DNA of 61,334 bases, taken from assembly GCA_014728035.1 (NCBI GenBank), contig WJMJ01000045.1:1-61334 (forward strand), given 5' to 3'. This stretch comes from Promethearchaeota archaeon (GTDB taxonomy: Archaea > Asgardarchaeota > Thorarchaeia > Thorarchaeales > Thorarchaeaceae). Numbering within the stretch: position 1 is the first letter of the stretch; every line of letters starts with the position of its first letter. The position numbers and the translations under genes were made by a program. Positions 1-7,839 of the stretch are shown one piece after another. The notes under the pieces are model-generated. The model worked only from the letters and a program-made list of their open reading frames with translations. It did not search any database and was not told the DNA's origin.

Positions 1-91
1 AGTTTATATGGAGTGATCTGGAATAGAGATTTGGTCTACAGACACAGGATCCCTGACCAGGACCGAGCCAGTTCCAGTACCGTTTCTGGAC

Positions 92-120
92 GGACAAAGC
101 TCGGGTGTCTAAGTTTGTCC
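92..120. terminator. Hairpin downstream of small secreted protein gene
   Basis: Perfect 7-bp inverted repeat, GGACAAA (92-98) and TTTGTCC (114-120), with a 15-nt loop. It lies just past the stop codon of the minus-strand gene that ends at 123, so it may act as its 3' hairpin. No long T-run follows in that direction, so a terminator role is only inferred. Confidence 0.35.
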
Positions 121-122
121 AA

Positions 123-347
123 CTAAAAATGAACGGTACCACTTCCTGTTGTAGTTGATGGAATATCTGAGATTATAGAGTAATCATCATAGAATGTATC
201 AGTATTTGTTATATCTTGTTGCTCCTTATCAGTTTCATTAGGCACAACAGAAACAAATGGATTTGCTACTAATGAAGTAGCAAATGTAGAAGCAGCAAGT
301 ATCGCAATTATTGAAATAACTAATAGAGTTTCGCTCTTTGCACGCAT
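123..347 (-). CDS. Small secreted or membrane-anchored protein, unknown
   Basis: A 74-residue protein with a basic N-terminus (MRAK) and a hydrophobic stretch at about residues 8-29, a signal peptide or signal anchor. The rest is acidic and Thr/Ser-rich, without cysteine. The ATG at 347 has a good ribosome site (GAGGTT) about 8 nt upstream, which supports a real gene. It lies downstream of the radical SAM gene on the same strand, 191 bp away, so co-transcription is possible. I recognise no family. It could be an exported partner or substrate of that enzyme, but nothing in the sequence proves it. Confidence 0.6.
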   Translation of the reverse strand: MRAKSETLLVISIIAILAASTFATSLVANPFVSVVPNETDKEQQDITNTDTFYDDYSIISDIPSTTTGSGTVHF

Positions 348-538
348 ATCAGATAACCTCTGGAAACGGTGTATCCACTAAACGATTATTATTTATGTGG
401 TCCCGTTTAATAAAGACTGATTAGTCTCAGGAGTTCCCAAATCAGTTTTCAAAAGATAAATATTGTAAGTTTGATATAAAAGAATCTTGGATTAATTTTT
501 AGGAAAAAAAGAACAAAATAATTATTTTTTGGAGTCCG

Positions 539-2005
539 CTACGTTATTCCGTGTTGGTCGCCTCGTATTTTCCTTCTCAATCGGAGCCTCAAGTCATCCA
601 GTTTTCCAGAAATTTTTCCTTTTTCTTTCCAATAGGGTTGTATCTCATCAAAAGACATGACATCAAAATAGAGTGGACAAGCCCCTGTACAATATTCGAA
701 ATGTTCGCAATTCTTACATCCTTCCGGAGCGAAATCTTTCTCTCTCCAGAATTTTGCTGCTCTTCCATTCCAGACCTTATCGAATCCATCCTTAAGCAAA
801 TTACCAACAGGTTCACTGAAACTTGAACATGGAAGTAGATTGCCTTCTGCATCAACCGATAACAAACCATCACAACACGCACATGCTTTTGCTCCTAATC
901 CATTAGCAATTGGATTGAAGATACAGACCGGGGTTGGAGCATACCATACAAAACTGATTTGGCGTTTGTTAGCTTTTCGTTTCACACGTCTTACAATATC
1001 TCCAATTTCCGAGTATGTTATCATCAACTCATCCCGGAGTTTAGCAGCAGTACCAGTATAGATCACCATGTTCATACTGAAATAACTAAGATCTAGCTCA
1101 TCAACATGAAAATCTACTAATTCCTCCAATTTTTCTGCATTAGGTCTACATATGGTAGTATTACAATGAGTATAGATTTCTGTAGAATGAAGATTCTTGA
1201 TTCCTTGTACTGTTTGAATAAATGCTCCGGATACTCCAACGATGTAATCATGTGTTTCTGCATCAGGCCCCTCTATTGAGACCTGTGCACTATGCAGCCC
1301 AGCATCTACCAACTTCCTTACATAATCTTCATCTGCACATTTTCTTCCATTGGTTATCAGATTAACACGAAGATTTTTCGATTTTGCATAAGCTATTAGC
1401 TCGAAGATGTCTTCTCGTAGAGTTGGTTCACCACCAGTAAAAGATAGACTTGGAACATGAGCATCATCGACGATTATGTCAATGACTCGCTTCACCTCTT
1501 CAGTTGACATCTCTCCAGATTCTCTATAGGGTGAGTAGGCATAACAAAATCTACACTTGTTATTGCATCGGTACGTGACAGCTATCTCACTAAGAACAGG
1601 GTATCGTATCTCTCCAGTTCCATAAGGGATAATCTCTGCTGTTTTGTATGAGTAGATATTATAATTCCCTGCTGTCATACTACTCAGGTCTCCAACAAAG
1701 GCAGCAAGGTCATTTAGAATCGTTTGGCGATTAGCTCCCTTTTGCTTCTCGAATTTCTCCACTACTTCTTCTATTGACTGATTTTCCATCAACATCTTCA
1801 GCATAGTAAGTGCGGTACTATTCAGGTGCATGACCCTATTGGGTCTAAGAATCAGTAAATTGTCCTCTGGTCGCACATGAAAATAATCCCTGATATCATC
1901 AATGAATCCAGGTACCCATGCAAGTTCTTCCATTGTGAAATCATAATTTGGCGGATATTGGTGGGACATATTGATTAGTAAGGTTTCTTTGTCTCTATTA
2001 ATCAT
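539..2005 (-). CDS. Radical SAM/SPASM protein with N-terminal PqqD-like (RRE) domain
   Basis: 488 residues. Residues about 45-110 resemble a PqqD-type RiPP recognition element (hydrophobic strand, then helices with the 'SIEEVVEKFE' pattern). The radical SAM core follows, with CxxxCxxC at C147, C151 and C154 for the 4Fe-4S cluster that cleaves S-adenosylmethionine, and GGEP at 191-194. The C-terminal SPASM region carries C361, C375, C377, C378, C393, C430, C433, C439 and C443 for auxiliary clusters. Known relatives with this layout (PqqE, MftC, sactipeptide and ranthipeptide synthases) modify ribosomally made peptides. The gene is divergent, 82 bp away, from a three-gene operon ending in a protein with a Cys-rich repeat tail, which is the obvious candidate substrate. 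Domain assignment is firm; the substrate is inference. Confidence 0.9.
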   Translation of the reverse strand: MINRDKETLLINMSHQYPPNYDFTMEELAWVPGFIDDIRDYFHVRPEDNLLILRPNRVMHLNSTALTMLKMLMENQSIEEVVEKFEKQKGANRQTILNDLAAFVGDLSSMTAGNYNIYSYKTAEIIPYGTGEIRYPVLSEIAVTYRCNNKCRFCYAYSPYRESGEMSTEEVKRVIDIIVDDAHVPSLSFTGGEPTLREDIFELIAYAKSKNLRVNLITNGRKCADEDYVRKLVDAGLHSAQVSIEGPDAETHDYIVGVSGAFIQTVQGIKNLHSTEIYTHCNTTICRPNAEKLEELVDFHVDELDLSYFSMNMVIYTGTAAKLRDELMITYSEIGDIVRRVKRKANKRQISFVWYAPTPVCIFNPIANGLGAKACACCDGLLSVDAEGNLLPCSSFSEPVGNLLKDGFDKVWNGRAAKFWREKDFAPEGCKNCEHFEYCTGACPLYFDVMSFDEIQPYWKEKGKISGKLDDLRLRLRRKIRGDQHGIT

Positions 2006-2087
2006 TAGGTAGTGAAGTACTAAAATAATCGAAAAGCTGAAATCCTTATCAGATATTGTTCATTATGAATCTTCAGGAGATTATACA

Positions 2088-2483
2088 ATGAGTAACGGAG
2101 AGATAAAATTACCCTATGGTACAATCAAATCTAAGAAATTGGTCATGCACTTTAGTGCTTATGATATCGATTTACCTGTCATTGCAGCTGGTATTCGTGA
2201 GAGAATGGACGTTCTCAGGGAGCTAGGTGTATCCTTTGCAGGATTCGGTACAGAAGTTCCAGAAGAGATGACTGAGCAAAGTCCTGCGCTTGTAAAAGCC
2301 TTCTTCGAGTTTGTAGGGACAAGTTCAGATGCAGATGTGATTCTGAAAAGAGCATATCATCTGATTTGGGGTGGTATGATTGAAGAGTTCCCTGATCTCC
2401 TTGAATGGGCAGCTGCTAAATCCGATTTGTCCAATCTAACCTTTGCACAGGCAGATGTTATGCGAGCTCGTAAAGGTGACTAA
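2088..2483 (+). CDS. Unknown protein, first gene of operon with Cys-tail protein
   Basis: 131 residues, soluble, no signal peptide and no cysteine. A short beta-like N-terminus is followed by mostly helical, acidic sequence. The ATG at 2088 is preceded by AGGAG at good distance. It is followed after 15 nt by the next gene and then by the DUF2207-like gene, and is divergent from the RRE-radical SAM gene. I do not recognise the family. By position it could be a small accessory protein of a modification system, comparable in size to the small partner proteins of other radical SAM peptide systems, but there is no motif to confirm this. Confidence 0.7.
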   Translation: MSNGEIKLPYGTIKSKKLVMHFSAYDIDLPVIAAGIRERMDVLRELGVSFAGFGTEVPEEMTEQSPALVKAFFEFVGTSSDADVILKRAYHLIWGGMIEEFPDLLEWAAAKSDLSNLTFAQADVMRARKGD

Positions 2484-2498
2484 TGGAAGTAACTGGTT

Positions 2499-2813
2499 AT
2501 GCCTAAAATAGAGGTTTCAGATGTGCTATACGAATTGCTCGAACGACAGGCAAACAGAAGAGAAGCAGAATCAGTTTCTGACCTCGTAAACTCAGTTCTT
2601 ATGAACTATTTACTCAAGCATGATAGAATGGGACAGCTTCATGTTCCTCTACCTACGTTCTTAATGTCAAGTGCAGACACTATTGCTTCAGTCCTAGCCA
2701 CAATGAATACAATAGATTGGTACAACAGTCAAGAGGCAATCGATATCATTTCAGACAATTTAGAAACAGCAGAAAAACTTCTTCGAATAACAGCACAGAA
2801 TCTAACCAAATAA
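2499..2813 (+). CDS. Small protein with ribbon-helix-helix-like N-terminus
   Basis: 104 residues. The N-terminus (MPKIEVSDVLYELLERQANR) looks like a ribbon-helix-helix: a short strand, a helix, then a second helix with 'SVSDLVNSVLMNYL'. RHH proteins usually bind DNA as dimers. The remaining 60 residues are helical and do not match a family I know. It is the middle gene of the operon 2088-5008, with 15-nt and 23-nt gaps. It may be an operon regulator, or the helical part may contact neighbouring proteins. Ribosome site is weak (GGAAG). Confidence 0.65.
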   Translation: MPKIEVSDVLYELLERQANRREAESVSDLVNSVLMNYLLKHDRMGQLHVPLPTFLMSSADTIASVLATMNTIDWYNSQEAIDIISDNLETAEKLLRITAQNLTK

Positions 2814-2836
2814 TAACTACAAAGGAGAAATAAGAA

Positions 2837-5008
2837 ATGAAACGTCATGTTGTTTATTTAATTGTCCTTTCTCTATTCATATCTGGGATATTTCCTGTTT
2901 TATTTGCTAATCCAGTAGCTTCTCAAGATACAGTTGCAGTGAATGAGAGTATCTATGTAGATGTCTTTGTCTTACCTAATGGACGAATAAACGTCACCTA
3001 TTATATGACCCATCGTGTTGATAGTGGGTCAATCGGTGGTTATGATTTGGTTGGTATCCAAGAGAACGTAATTCACGATCCCAGTCGCTGTTATGTGGAG
3101 ATGGATGGTGATAGACATAATTTGCAGGTCACACCCATCACAGGAGGATTTGGACTTGACTGGACTCCTCGTACTCAAGCGGGAGAAACTGTTCTTGTTG
3201 TTTTCAGTTATTATAGCTTAAATCGAATTGTGGAACGAACAACTGGTACTTTCACATTGGAAGGATCTGGTGAATCTGTCACTGGAGATATGGGCGTCTT
3301 TAATTGGGCACCAGTTCAATGGGAGTGGGATGTGAATTTGTATAATGTTCGCGTGGTCTATCCGATAGAGATGAATTCTGCTTGGATTGATGGTGGAGGT
3401 GGCATTTCTTCAGATGGCGCAGATCATGCTGGATATGTTGTCGATTACCGACAAGGCGTGTGGGATGAGTCTAATAACCAATTTGAGTATGATGAAGACA
3501 ATCTCCTTGCTTATCCGTCGAATCCGTCTGCAAGTCCTCGAAATTTCAGTGTGAGTCTCACAGCTGAGCCAGCTATTGCTTATGATCATCTTCGAATATT
3601 TCATTACACTAACTGGAGCTTCTATGCTGACCATCTTCTTCCAGGCTCCATTGGATATGCTATTGAAGAAAATCTGAATGTATATGCAGAAACGGAATTT
3701 GAACTTGAATTAGACGTATACAACTATGGTGATTTTGAGTTGACTGGAGTTACAGTTGATTATACGATTCCTGAAAATCTAACATTAATCTCTAGTACAA
3801 CTTTGGGGTACCAAGCAACACTTGAAGGAGGAGAGAGCTTTCATATCTCTTATACCATGATTGCTGATAATTTACCCGCGATTCTAAAGGTTACTTTCAC
3901 TATAGCTGCAACAAACCTGAATCAATCAGATTGGGAAACATTCACTGTAAATGTATATGTACAAGAATATATTCCTCCACTGGTTGACGCTGGACTTCTT
4001 ATTCAAATCATCCTATTTGGGCTAGGCGGAATTGCAGTTCTAGGTATTACAGTTTATGGATATCGTCATATCACAAGTGGATATGGTGCTAAATGGGAGG
4101 TTGATGAAACCACTTCTTATGAGAGCCCAACTATCTCCATACAGACTTTTGGCACTCCTGGAGAAGTTGCTGACCTCGATCCAGTTGAATCCGCATTCTT
4201 TGTAAATACTCCTCGTCAGAAACTTGTTGGAATGATTCTGATGTCATGTGTGCGTAAAGGTGCGATTCGAGTTATATCCACAGACCCTCTCAAAGTATCA
4301 GATACAGGAATACGATTCGAAGACCTTACTTACTATGAAGCAGCATTAACTGATTGTATAACAAATAGCGAATTCCAATCTGATTGTCTTGACAATATAC
4401 TGGAGGATTTAGCTGAAAAAGTACAAGAGAAGTCTTGGGATGCTGATTTCGAAGCTACTAAAGAAGCTCACGATGAACGAGTTGAAGGAGCTTGGGAAGA
4501 GTTGGAATCCGAAACAACTGCTGATGGAAGAACAGACTATTACTTCAATAGGACATATCGAAACCGTGGTTGGGCTTGGTATTGGCTATACCAACATCCG
4601 CGACATGATAGCAGGATTGGTGATAGTTTAACTCCATCAGGTGGTACAATTAGCCCACCTGAGATTCCTACGTGGTTTGCTGATATGGCGGATGCTGCTG
4701 GTCATTCTATTACTACTGCTGGTAGAGTGGTCGGCGATGTGGCAGAAACCACTGGAAAAATCATTGGGAATGTAACTAGTACAATAGGTGAAATTATTGG
4801 TGGTGTTGGCAAGATTATTACCGAACCATTGAAACCTATCATTGAAGGCACCAGCCGATGTGTTTCTCATGATGCCTGTCATAGTGCCTGTGTCAGTCAC
4901 GATGCTTGTCATTCAGCATGTCATAGTGCCTGTCATAGTGCCTGTGTCTGCCATTCAGCATGTCATAGTGCCTGTCATAGCGCATGTGTATCTGGTGGAT
5001 ATCGATAA
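2837..5008 (+). CDS. DUF2207-like exported membrane protein with Cys-His-Ser-Ala repeat tail
   Basis: 723 residues with a strong ribosome site (AAAGGAG). The layout is: signal peptide (about 1-29); a beta-rich extracellular region with DUF2207-like features (about 35-370, including a CARDB-like segment near 285-370); one transmembrane helix (about 384-410); a cytoplasmic region typical of DUF2207 proteins ('LDPVESAFFV...', about 447-480); and a Gly/Ile-rich amphipathic stretch (about 640-674). The final 49 residues (675-723) contain 11 Cys, mostly as CHSA repeats plus two CVSHDA units, ending in VSGGYR. The topology predicts a cytoplasmic tail, within reach of the divergently encoded RRE-radical SAM enzyme, which makes the tail a plausible modification substrate. 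Other DUF2207 proteins can have Cys- or Gly-rich tails; the function is unknown. The modification is inference. Confidence 0.8.
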   Translation: MKRHVVYLIVLSLFISGIFPVLFANPVASQDTVAVNESIYVDVFVLPNGRINVTYYMTHRVDSGSIGGYDLVGIQENVIHDPSRCYVEMDGDRHNLQVTPITGGFGLDWTPRTQAGETVLVVFSYYSLNRIVERTTGTFTLEGSGESVTGDMGVFNWAPVQWEWDVNLYNVRVVYPIEMNSAWIDGGGGISSDGADHAGYVVDYRQGVWDESNNQFEYDEDNLLAYPSNPSASPRNFSVSLTAEPAIAYDHLRIFHYTNWSFYADHLLPGSIGYAIEENLNVYAETEFELELDVYNYGDFELTGVTVDYTIPENLTLISSTTLGYQATLEGGESFHISYTMIADNLPAILKVTFTIAATNLNQSDWETFTVNVYVQEYIPPLVDAGLLIQIILFGLGGIAVLGITVYGYRHITSGYGAKWEVDETTSYESPTISIQTFGTPGEVADLDPVESAFFVNTPRQKLVGMILMSCVRKGAIRVISTDPLKVSDTGIRFEDLTYYEAALTDCITNSEFQSDCLDNILEDLAEKVQEKSWDADFEATKEAHDERVEGAWEELESETTADGRTDYYFNRTYRNRGWAWYWLYQHPRHDSRIGDSLTPSGGTISPPEIPTWFADMADAAGHSITTAGRVVGDVAETTGKIIGNVTSTIGEIIGGVGKIITEPLKPIIEGTSRCVSHDACHSACVSHDACHSACHSACHSACVCHSACHSACHSACVSGGYR
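4859..4990 (+). repeat. Imperfect 12-bp tandem repeats encoding CHSA units
   Basis: The 3' end of the DUF2207-like gene consists of imperfect 12-bp units of the type TGTCATAGTGCC, each coding Cys-His-Ser-Ala, interrupted by longer units coding Cys-Val-Ser-His-Asp-Ala. Units differ at synonymous positions (for example CATAGTGCC against CATTCAGCA), so the peptide repeat is kept while the DNA drifts. This suggests selection on the protein repeat rather than recent slippage alone. Confidence 0.8.
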
Positions 5009-5053
5009 AATCGAATAATGCTGCCAGCTAGATGCTGAGCAGCATACTAAATT

Positions 5054-5067
5054 TTGTACTAGTACAA
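5054..5067. promoter_or_regulatory. Perfect 14-bp palindrome, possible operator
   Basis: TTGTACTAGTACAA is fully self-complementary. It has no loop, so it is more likely a dimeric protein-binding site than an RNA hairpin. It lies between the Cys-tail gene (ending 5008) and the phosphoesterase gene (starting 5331), too far upstream of the latter to be an obvious promoter element. Confidence 0.35.
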
Positions 5068-5132
5068 TTATGCGTTGTTGATAGCTGTTATATGGTTTTA
5101 ATCCAAGAGTCAGTTACTTCACCAAAGAGTCT

Positions 5133-5260
5133 TAACCGTTCTCCGAAGGATATGATTTGCATAAGGATAATTCTCTCTTTTTGCAGTCATTAATTCAAGA
5201 TGACTCTACTCCTCGTGTGATTACGATTTCCTAATTGCATACTTTTCTTCGGAACGGTTA
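5133..5260. ncRNA. Candidate structured RNA or inverted-repeat element
   Basis: The arms TAACCGTT-ct-CCGAAG (5133-5148) and CTTCGGAACGGTTA (5247-5260) can form a 14-bp stem with a single 2-nt bulge, closing a segment of about 98 nt. Inside it a perfect 6-bp hairpin exists: AGTCAT (5185-5190) and ATGACT (5200-5205). No coding frame spans it. It could be a small RNA, a structured 5' leader of the phosphoesterase gene 70 bp downstream, or a relic of an inverted-repeat element. The strand cannot be decided. Confidence 0.3.
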
Positions 5261-5330
5261 TCTCTCAATATGATTCAAATGCGATAAGTAAACATGTACA
5301 CTGGAATATACTGTGTGGTGGTAATGAATC

Positions 5331-6086
5331 GTGACAGAATCAAGAAAGACAATTTTCCATATGAGCGATATCCACATTGGTGAAGCTGGAGTACGAATAG
5401 AGGATTTCCGTCATATTATTGACTATATTGAGAAAAAGGAAAATGAAGTTACGAATCCTCTATTATTGATTACCGGAGATTTAACTTCCGATGGCCTACC
5501 TGAAGAATTCGAAGCATTTCATGATGTTGTTGATGGAATTGACATTCCCACAATAATTGTCCCGGGAAATCATGATGAACGAAATTATGGGGCAGCACGC
5601 TTTGAAGAATTCTTTGGTTCTCGTTTCAAACGGTTTGAAGACGAGGTTGTTGCCATATATGCAGCAGATAGTGCGGAACCAGATAATGATGCAGGTCACG
5701 TTGGGCGAGCTATGTATAGTGAAATAGAGGATTTCTTCTCTGAAGCACAGGATAAGGTACGGATTTTTGCATTGCATCATCACTTAGTACCTGTTCCTCA
5801 TACCGGCCGAGAATTCAATGTTGTTGAGGATTCAGGTGATGTATTGGGATTACTAACTGAATGCAATTGTCACATGGTCTTGAATGGACATCGTCATGTT
5901 CCATGGATGTGGCATCTGAATGATATGCTTCTATATAATACAGGTACACTTCTTTCAAGACGTATTCGTGGGGCTATTACGCAGGTTCATACACATATCA
6001 ATATCTATCCTGACAGTGTTGAGTTCATAATTCGCGATAAACTTGGTAATGAGAAAAAATTTGCAGAGTCTGACTTGACTTTCTAA
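5331..6086 (+). CDS. Calcineurin-like metallophosphoesterase
   Basis: 251 residues with all metallophosphoesterase motifs in order: DIH near residue 13, GDLTSDG near 48, GNHDE near 82, HHH near 150 and GHRH near 185. These bind a two-metal centre that hydrolyses phosphomonoesters or phosphodiesters. Length and motif spacing resemble CpdA/Icc-type cyclic-nucleotide phosphodiesterases, but the substrate cannot be read from sequence. No signal peptide, so cytosolic. It starts with GTG at 5331 and is probably monocistronic, with a hairpin terminator after the stop shared with the convergent gene. Confidence 0.88.
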   Translation: MTESRKTIFHMSDIHIGEAGVRIEDFRHIIDYIEKKENEVTNPLLLITGDLTSDGLPEEFEAFHDVVDGIDIPTIIVPGNHDERNYGAARFEEFFGSRFKRFEDEVVAIYAADSAEPDNDAGHVGRAMYSEIEDFFSEAQDKVRIFALHHHLVPVPHTGREFNVVEDSGDVLGLLTECNCHMVLNGHRHVPWMWHLNDMLLYNTGTLLSRRIRGAITQVHTHINIYPDSVEFIIRDKLGNEKKFAESDLTF

Positions 6087-6104
6087 CCAAGGAGAAAAAT
6101 GGAA

Positions 6105-6123
6105 GCTGAACCTGTGGTTCAGC
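6105..6123. terminator. Bidirectional hairpin between convergent genes
   Basis: Perfect 8-bp stem GCTGAACC (6105-6112) and GGTTCAGC (6116-6123) with a 3-nt loop, in the 45-bp gap between the genes ending at 6086 (plus) and 6132 (minus). Confidence 0.65.
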
Positions 6124-6131
6124 ATTCAATT

Positions 6132-6485
6132 CTATGAGAAAATGAAAACGGCATCTATTGATGAAACATCTCGTAATGAAAAAGGTGAATCTACAATTCC
6201 CCTTGCCACTACTATTGAATTCTTTGCAGGAAGAGCTCCATCATAGTTGAACACTACAAAATGTCCATCACCATCATATACAGTCACGACAGTAACACCT
6301 AAACCTGATACGTAGTCGATCTCACCTTTTACACTGACTGCAGTTCCCTCACTTATATCGCCCTGATTGATATCGCGCAGAGCTGTTGTACCAATCAATC
6401 CGTCATGATACGCGATAAATCCAGCAGCACCGATAATTATCAGAACAAGAATAAGTGGTAATTTGCTTGATTTCTTTCGTGGCAT
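6132..6485 (-). CDS. Small membrane-anchored protein with OB-fold-like domain
   Basis: 117 residues: a basic N-terminus (MPRKKSSK), one transmembrane helix at about 9-26, then a beta-rich outer domain of about 80 residues (VSVKGEIDYV..., VVARGIV). Alternating strands with 'V-x-G-x-I/V' resemble the nucleic-acid-binding OB-fold used by many tRNA_anti-like or CcmE-like membrane proteins, but the match is only by pattern. The start at ATG 6485 has GAGGT about 7 nt upstream. The function is unknown. Confidence 0.65.
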   Translation of the reverse strand: MPRKKSSKLPLILVLIIIGAAGFIAYHDGLIGTTALRDINQGDISEGTAVSVKGEIDYVSGLGVTVVTVYDGDGHFVVFNYDGALPAKNSIVVARGIVDSPFSLRDVSSIDAVFIFS

Positions 6486-6587
6486 GCGATTACCTCGATT
6501 GTATTACTTACAAATGACAATATAAGCTAGACCATAGAAATTGAGTAAATGATTAGGTTCTTAATGAAGGTGTGAATTTCTTGAATT

Positions 6588-7808
6588 GTGAATGAAATGG
6601 CAAAAGAATTTGTCAGACTTTGTGGTGAGGTTGGAAACTTTTCTGAGCGAATTACAGGTGTAAGCATTGTTGATGCATATTTCGGACCAGAAGATTTAGA
6701 CCCAAAAAGGCAGAATGAAAATAAAGATGCGGAGGTATTAATTCACGATTTGGATGAGTTCATAGACACTCTGGGTGAGATTGATGAACCCATCCGTAGA
6801 AAGTATTTGCAAGCTGAAGCTGAATCGATGAAGATGACCGTTAAGTGGTTAGCTGGATTAGAAACCAATTACTCAAATATTGTTCGAACAATGTTTAACA
6901 TCGAACCCAAAAAGTTCTCTAAAGGTATTATTGATGCCCAACTTTCTGAAGTAGAAGCTGCACTAGAACCTTTTCCAGGTGTTGATTTAGCTGAGAAAGC
7001 AAGTCTGTTCACTAAAGAAGGAGAAGTACGTGGTAAAGCATTGCGTGATTTCATAGATAACGAATTGCAATCAAAATCTTCCGATGTCGGTCAACTCTTT
7101 AAAGAACGAATCTACTCGCTGATCGGTCGTGATGTGACTGACAATGGCGTGAAATATAATTGTGTGACAGATAAACCTTGGAGTGGATACAACTATTTTC
7201 AGGGCAATTACACATCTGTTAATGAGTTCAATGTTGATAGGCCTATGAATACCGATTCTGCACTTGCAGTGGTATACCATGAATATGAGCATCACGTTTC
7301 CAATCTTTGGCGAGAACGTGCTTATCATGAGGAGGGATTTGTTGAGCTTTCAATAGTTCCCCTTCACACAGGACGATGTGTAATCTCTGAAGGTACTGCA
7401 GATACTGCACGTGACTTTTTGGGAGTTAAGGATAGTAGTGACAAAGTCAAAGCATATGATGCTCTTTACAAACTTCGAAGGATGATTTCAATCAATAGTG
7501 CTATCATGCTAAATCTTGAGAAAAAATCAATTGATGAGACCGTTCAGTATAATGTAGAGAGAGGACTTAGAAGTGAAGGTGCTGCTAGGTCTGGACTTGC
7601 TTTTATTTCTCCTGAAACACGAGATGGCAAGGTGAATATCTGGAGTCCTTATGTATTTACTTACTATATTGGAAGAACCGATTTTGTTTATCCTATTTTT
7701 TCAAAAGCTAAAGAACAAGGCGAGTTAGATAAGTTCTATCAGACCCTTTATCTAAATCCATTTAGTGGATCAAGTGCTACTTGGAAAGAATCGTTTTCTT
7801 GGCTATAG
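6588..7808 (+). CDS. Putative zinc metallopeptidase (HExxH, gluzincin-like)
   Basis: 406 residues, no signal peptide. HEYEH at 231-235 matches the zinc-binding HExxH motif. SEGTAD at 267-272 places a third glutamate ligand (E268) about 33 residues later, as in gluzincins. The N-terminal 200 residues are helical and acidic. The arrangement resembles uncharacterised DUF885-like or M3/M32-type helical peptidases, but motif details differ (those use other contexts around the second glutamate). It starts with GTG at 6588; an ATG three codons in (6597) is the alternative. A strong hairpin follows the stop. Substrate unknown, presumably peptides in the cytosol. Confidence 0.7.
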   Translation: MNEMAKEFVRLCGEVGNFSERITGVSIVDAYFGPEDLDPKRQNENKDAEVLIHDLDEFIDTLGEIDEPIRRKYLQAEAESMKMTVKWLAGLETNYSNIVRTMFNIEPKKFSKGIIDAQLSEVEAALEPFPGVDLAEKASLFTKEGEVRGKALRDFIDNELQSKSSDVGQLFKERIYSLIGRDVTDNGVKYNCVTDKPWSGYNYFQGNYTSVNEFNVDRPMNTDSALAVVYHEYEHHVSNLWRERAYHEEGFVELSIVPLHTGRCVISEGTADTARDFLGVKDSSDKVKAYDALYKLRRMISINSAIMLNLEKKSIDETVQYNVERGLRSEGAARSGLAFISPETRDGKVNIWSPYVFTYYIGRTDFVYPIFSKAKEQGELDKFYQTLYLNPFSGSSATWKESFSWL

Positions 7809-7812
7809 ACAC

Positions 7813-7833
7813 AGAGGTCCACTAGGGACCTCT
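7813..7833. terminator. Bidirectional hairpin terminator
   Basis: Perfect 8-bp stem AGAGGTCC (7813-7820) and GGACCTCT (7826-7833) with a 5-nt loop, in the 31-bp gap between the convergent metallopeptidase and aminopeptidase genes, followed by a T-rich stretch. Confidence 0.7.
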
Positions 7834-7839
7834 ATTTCT

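Larger units (their letters stand above)
5009..5330. other. 322-bp intergenic region between Cys-tail gene and phosphoesterase
   Basis: No open reading frame worth calling. It holds a small hairpin after the stop codon (ATGCTG-AG-CAGCAT, 5032-5045), a perfect 14-bp palindrome (5054-5067) and a long-range inverted repeat enclosing a nested hairpin (5133-5260), listed separately. Confidence 0.6.

Noticed and set aside
1..122. A reading frame on the minus strand beyond the stop of the 74-residue gene (Gly/Thr/Ser-rich) that could be a frameshifted tail
   Set aside because: It is short, and no frameshift site or matching repeat joins it convincingly to the gene; the hairpin at 92-120 explains the segment better.
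4637..4912. Open frame on the minus strand opposite the Cys-tail region
   Set aside because: Its amino acids are the complement of a repetitive coding strand; no ribosome site; the plus-strand gene is continuous.
4859..4990. CRISPR-like or minisatellite explanation for the 12-bp repeats
   Set aside because: Repeats are in frame, within a coding sequence, without unique spacers of constant length; the amino-acid repeat is kept while codons vary.
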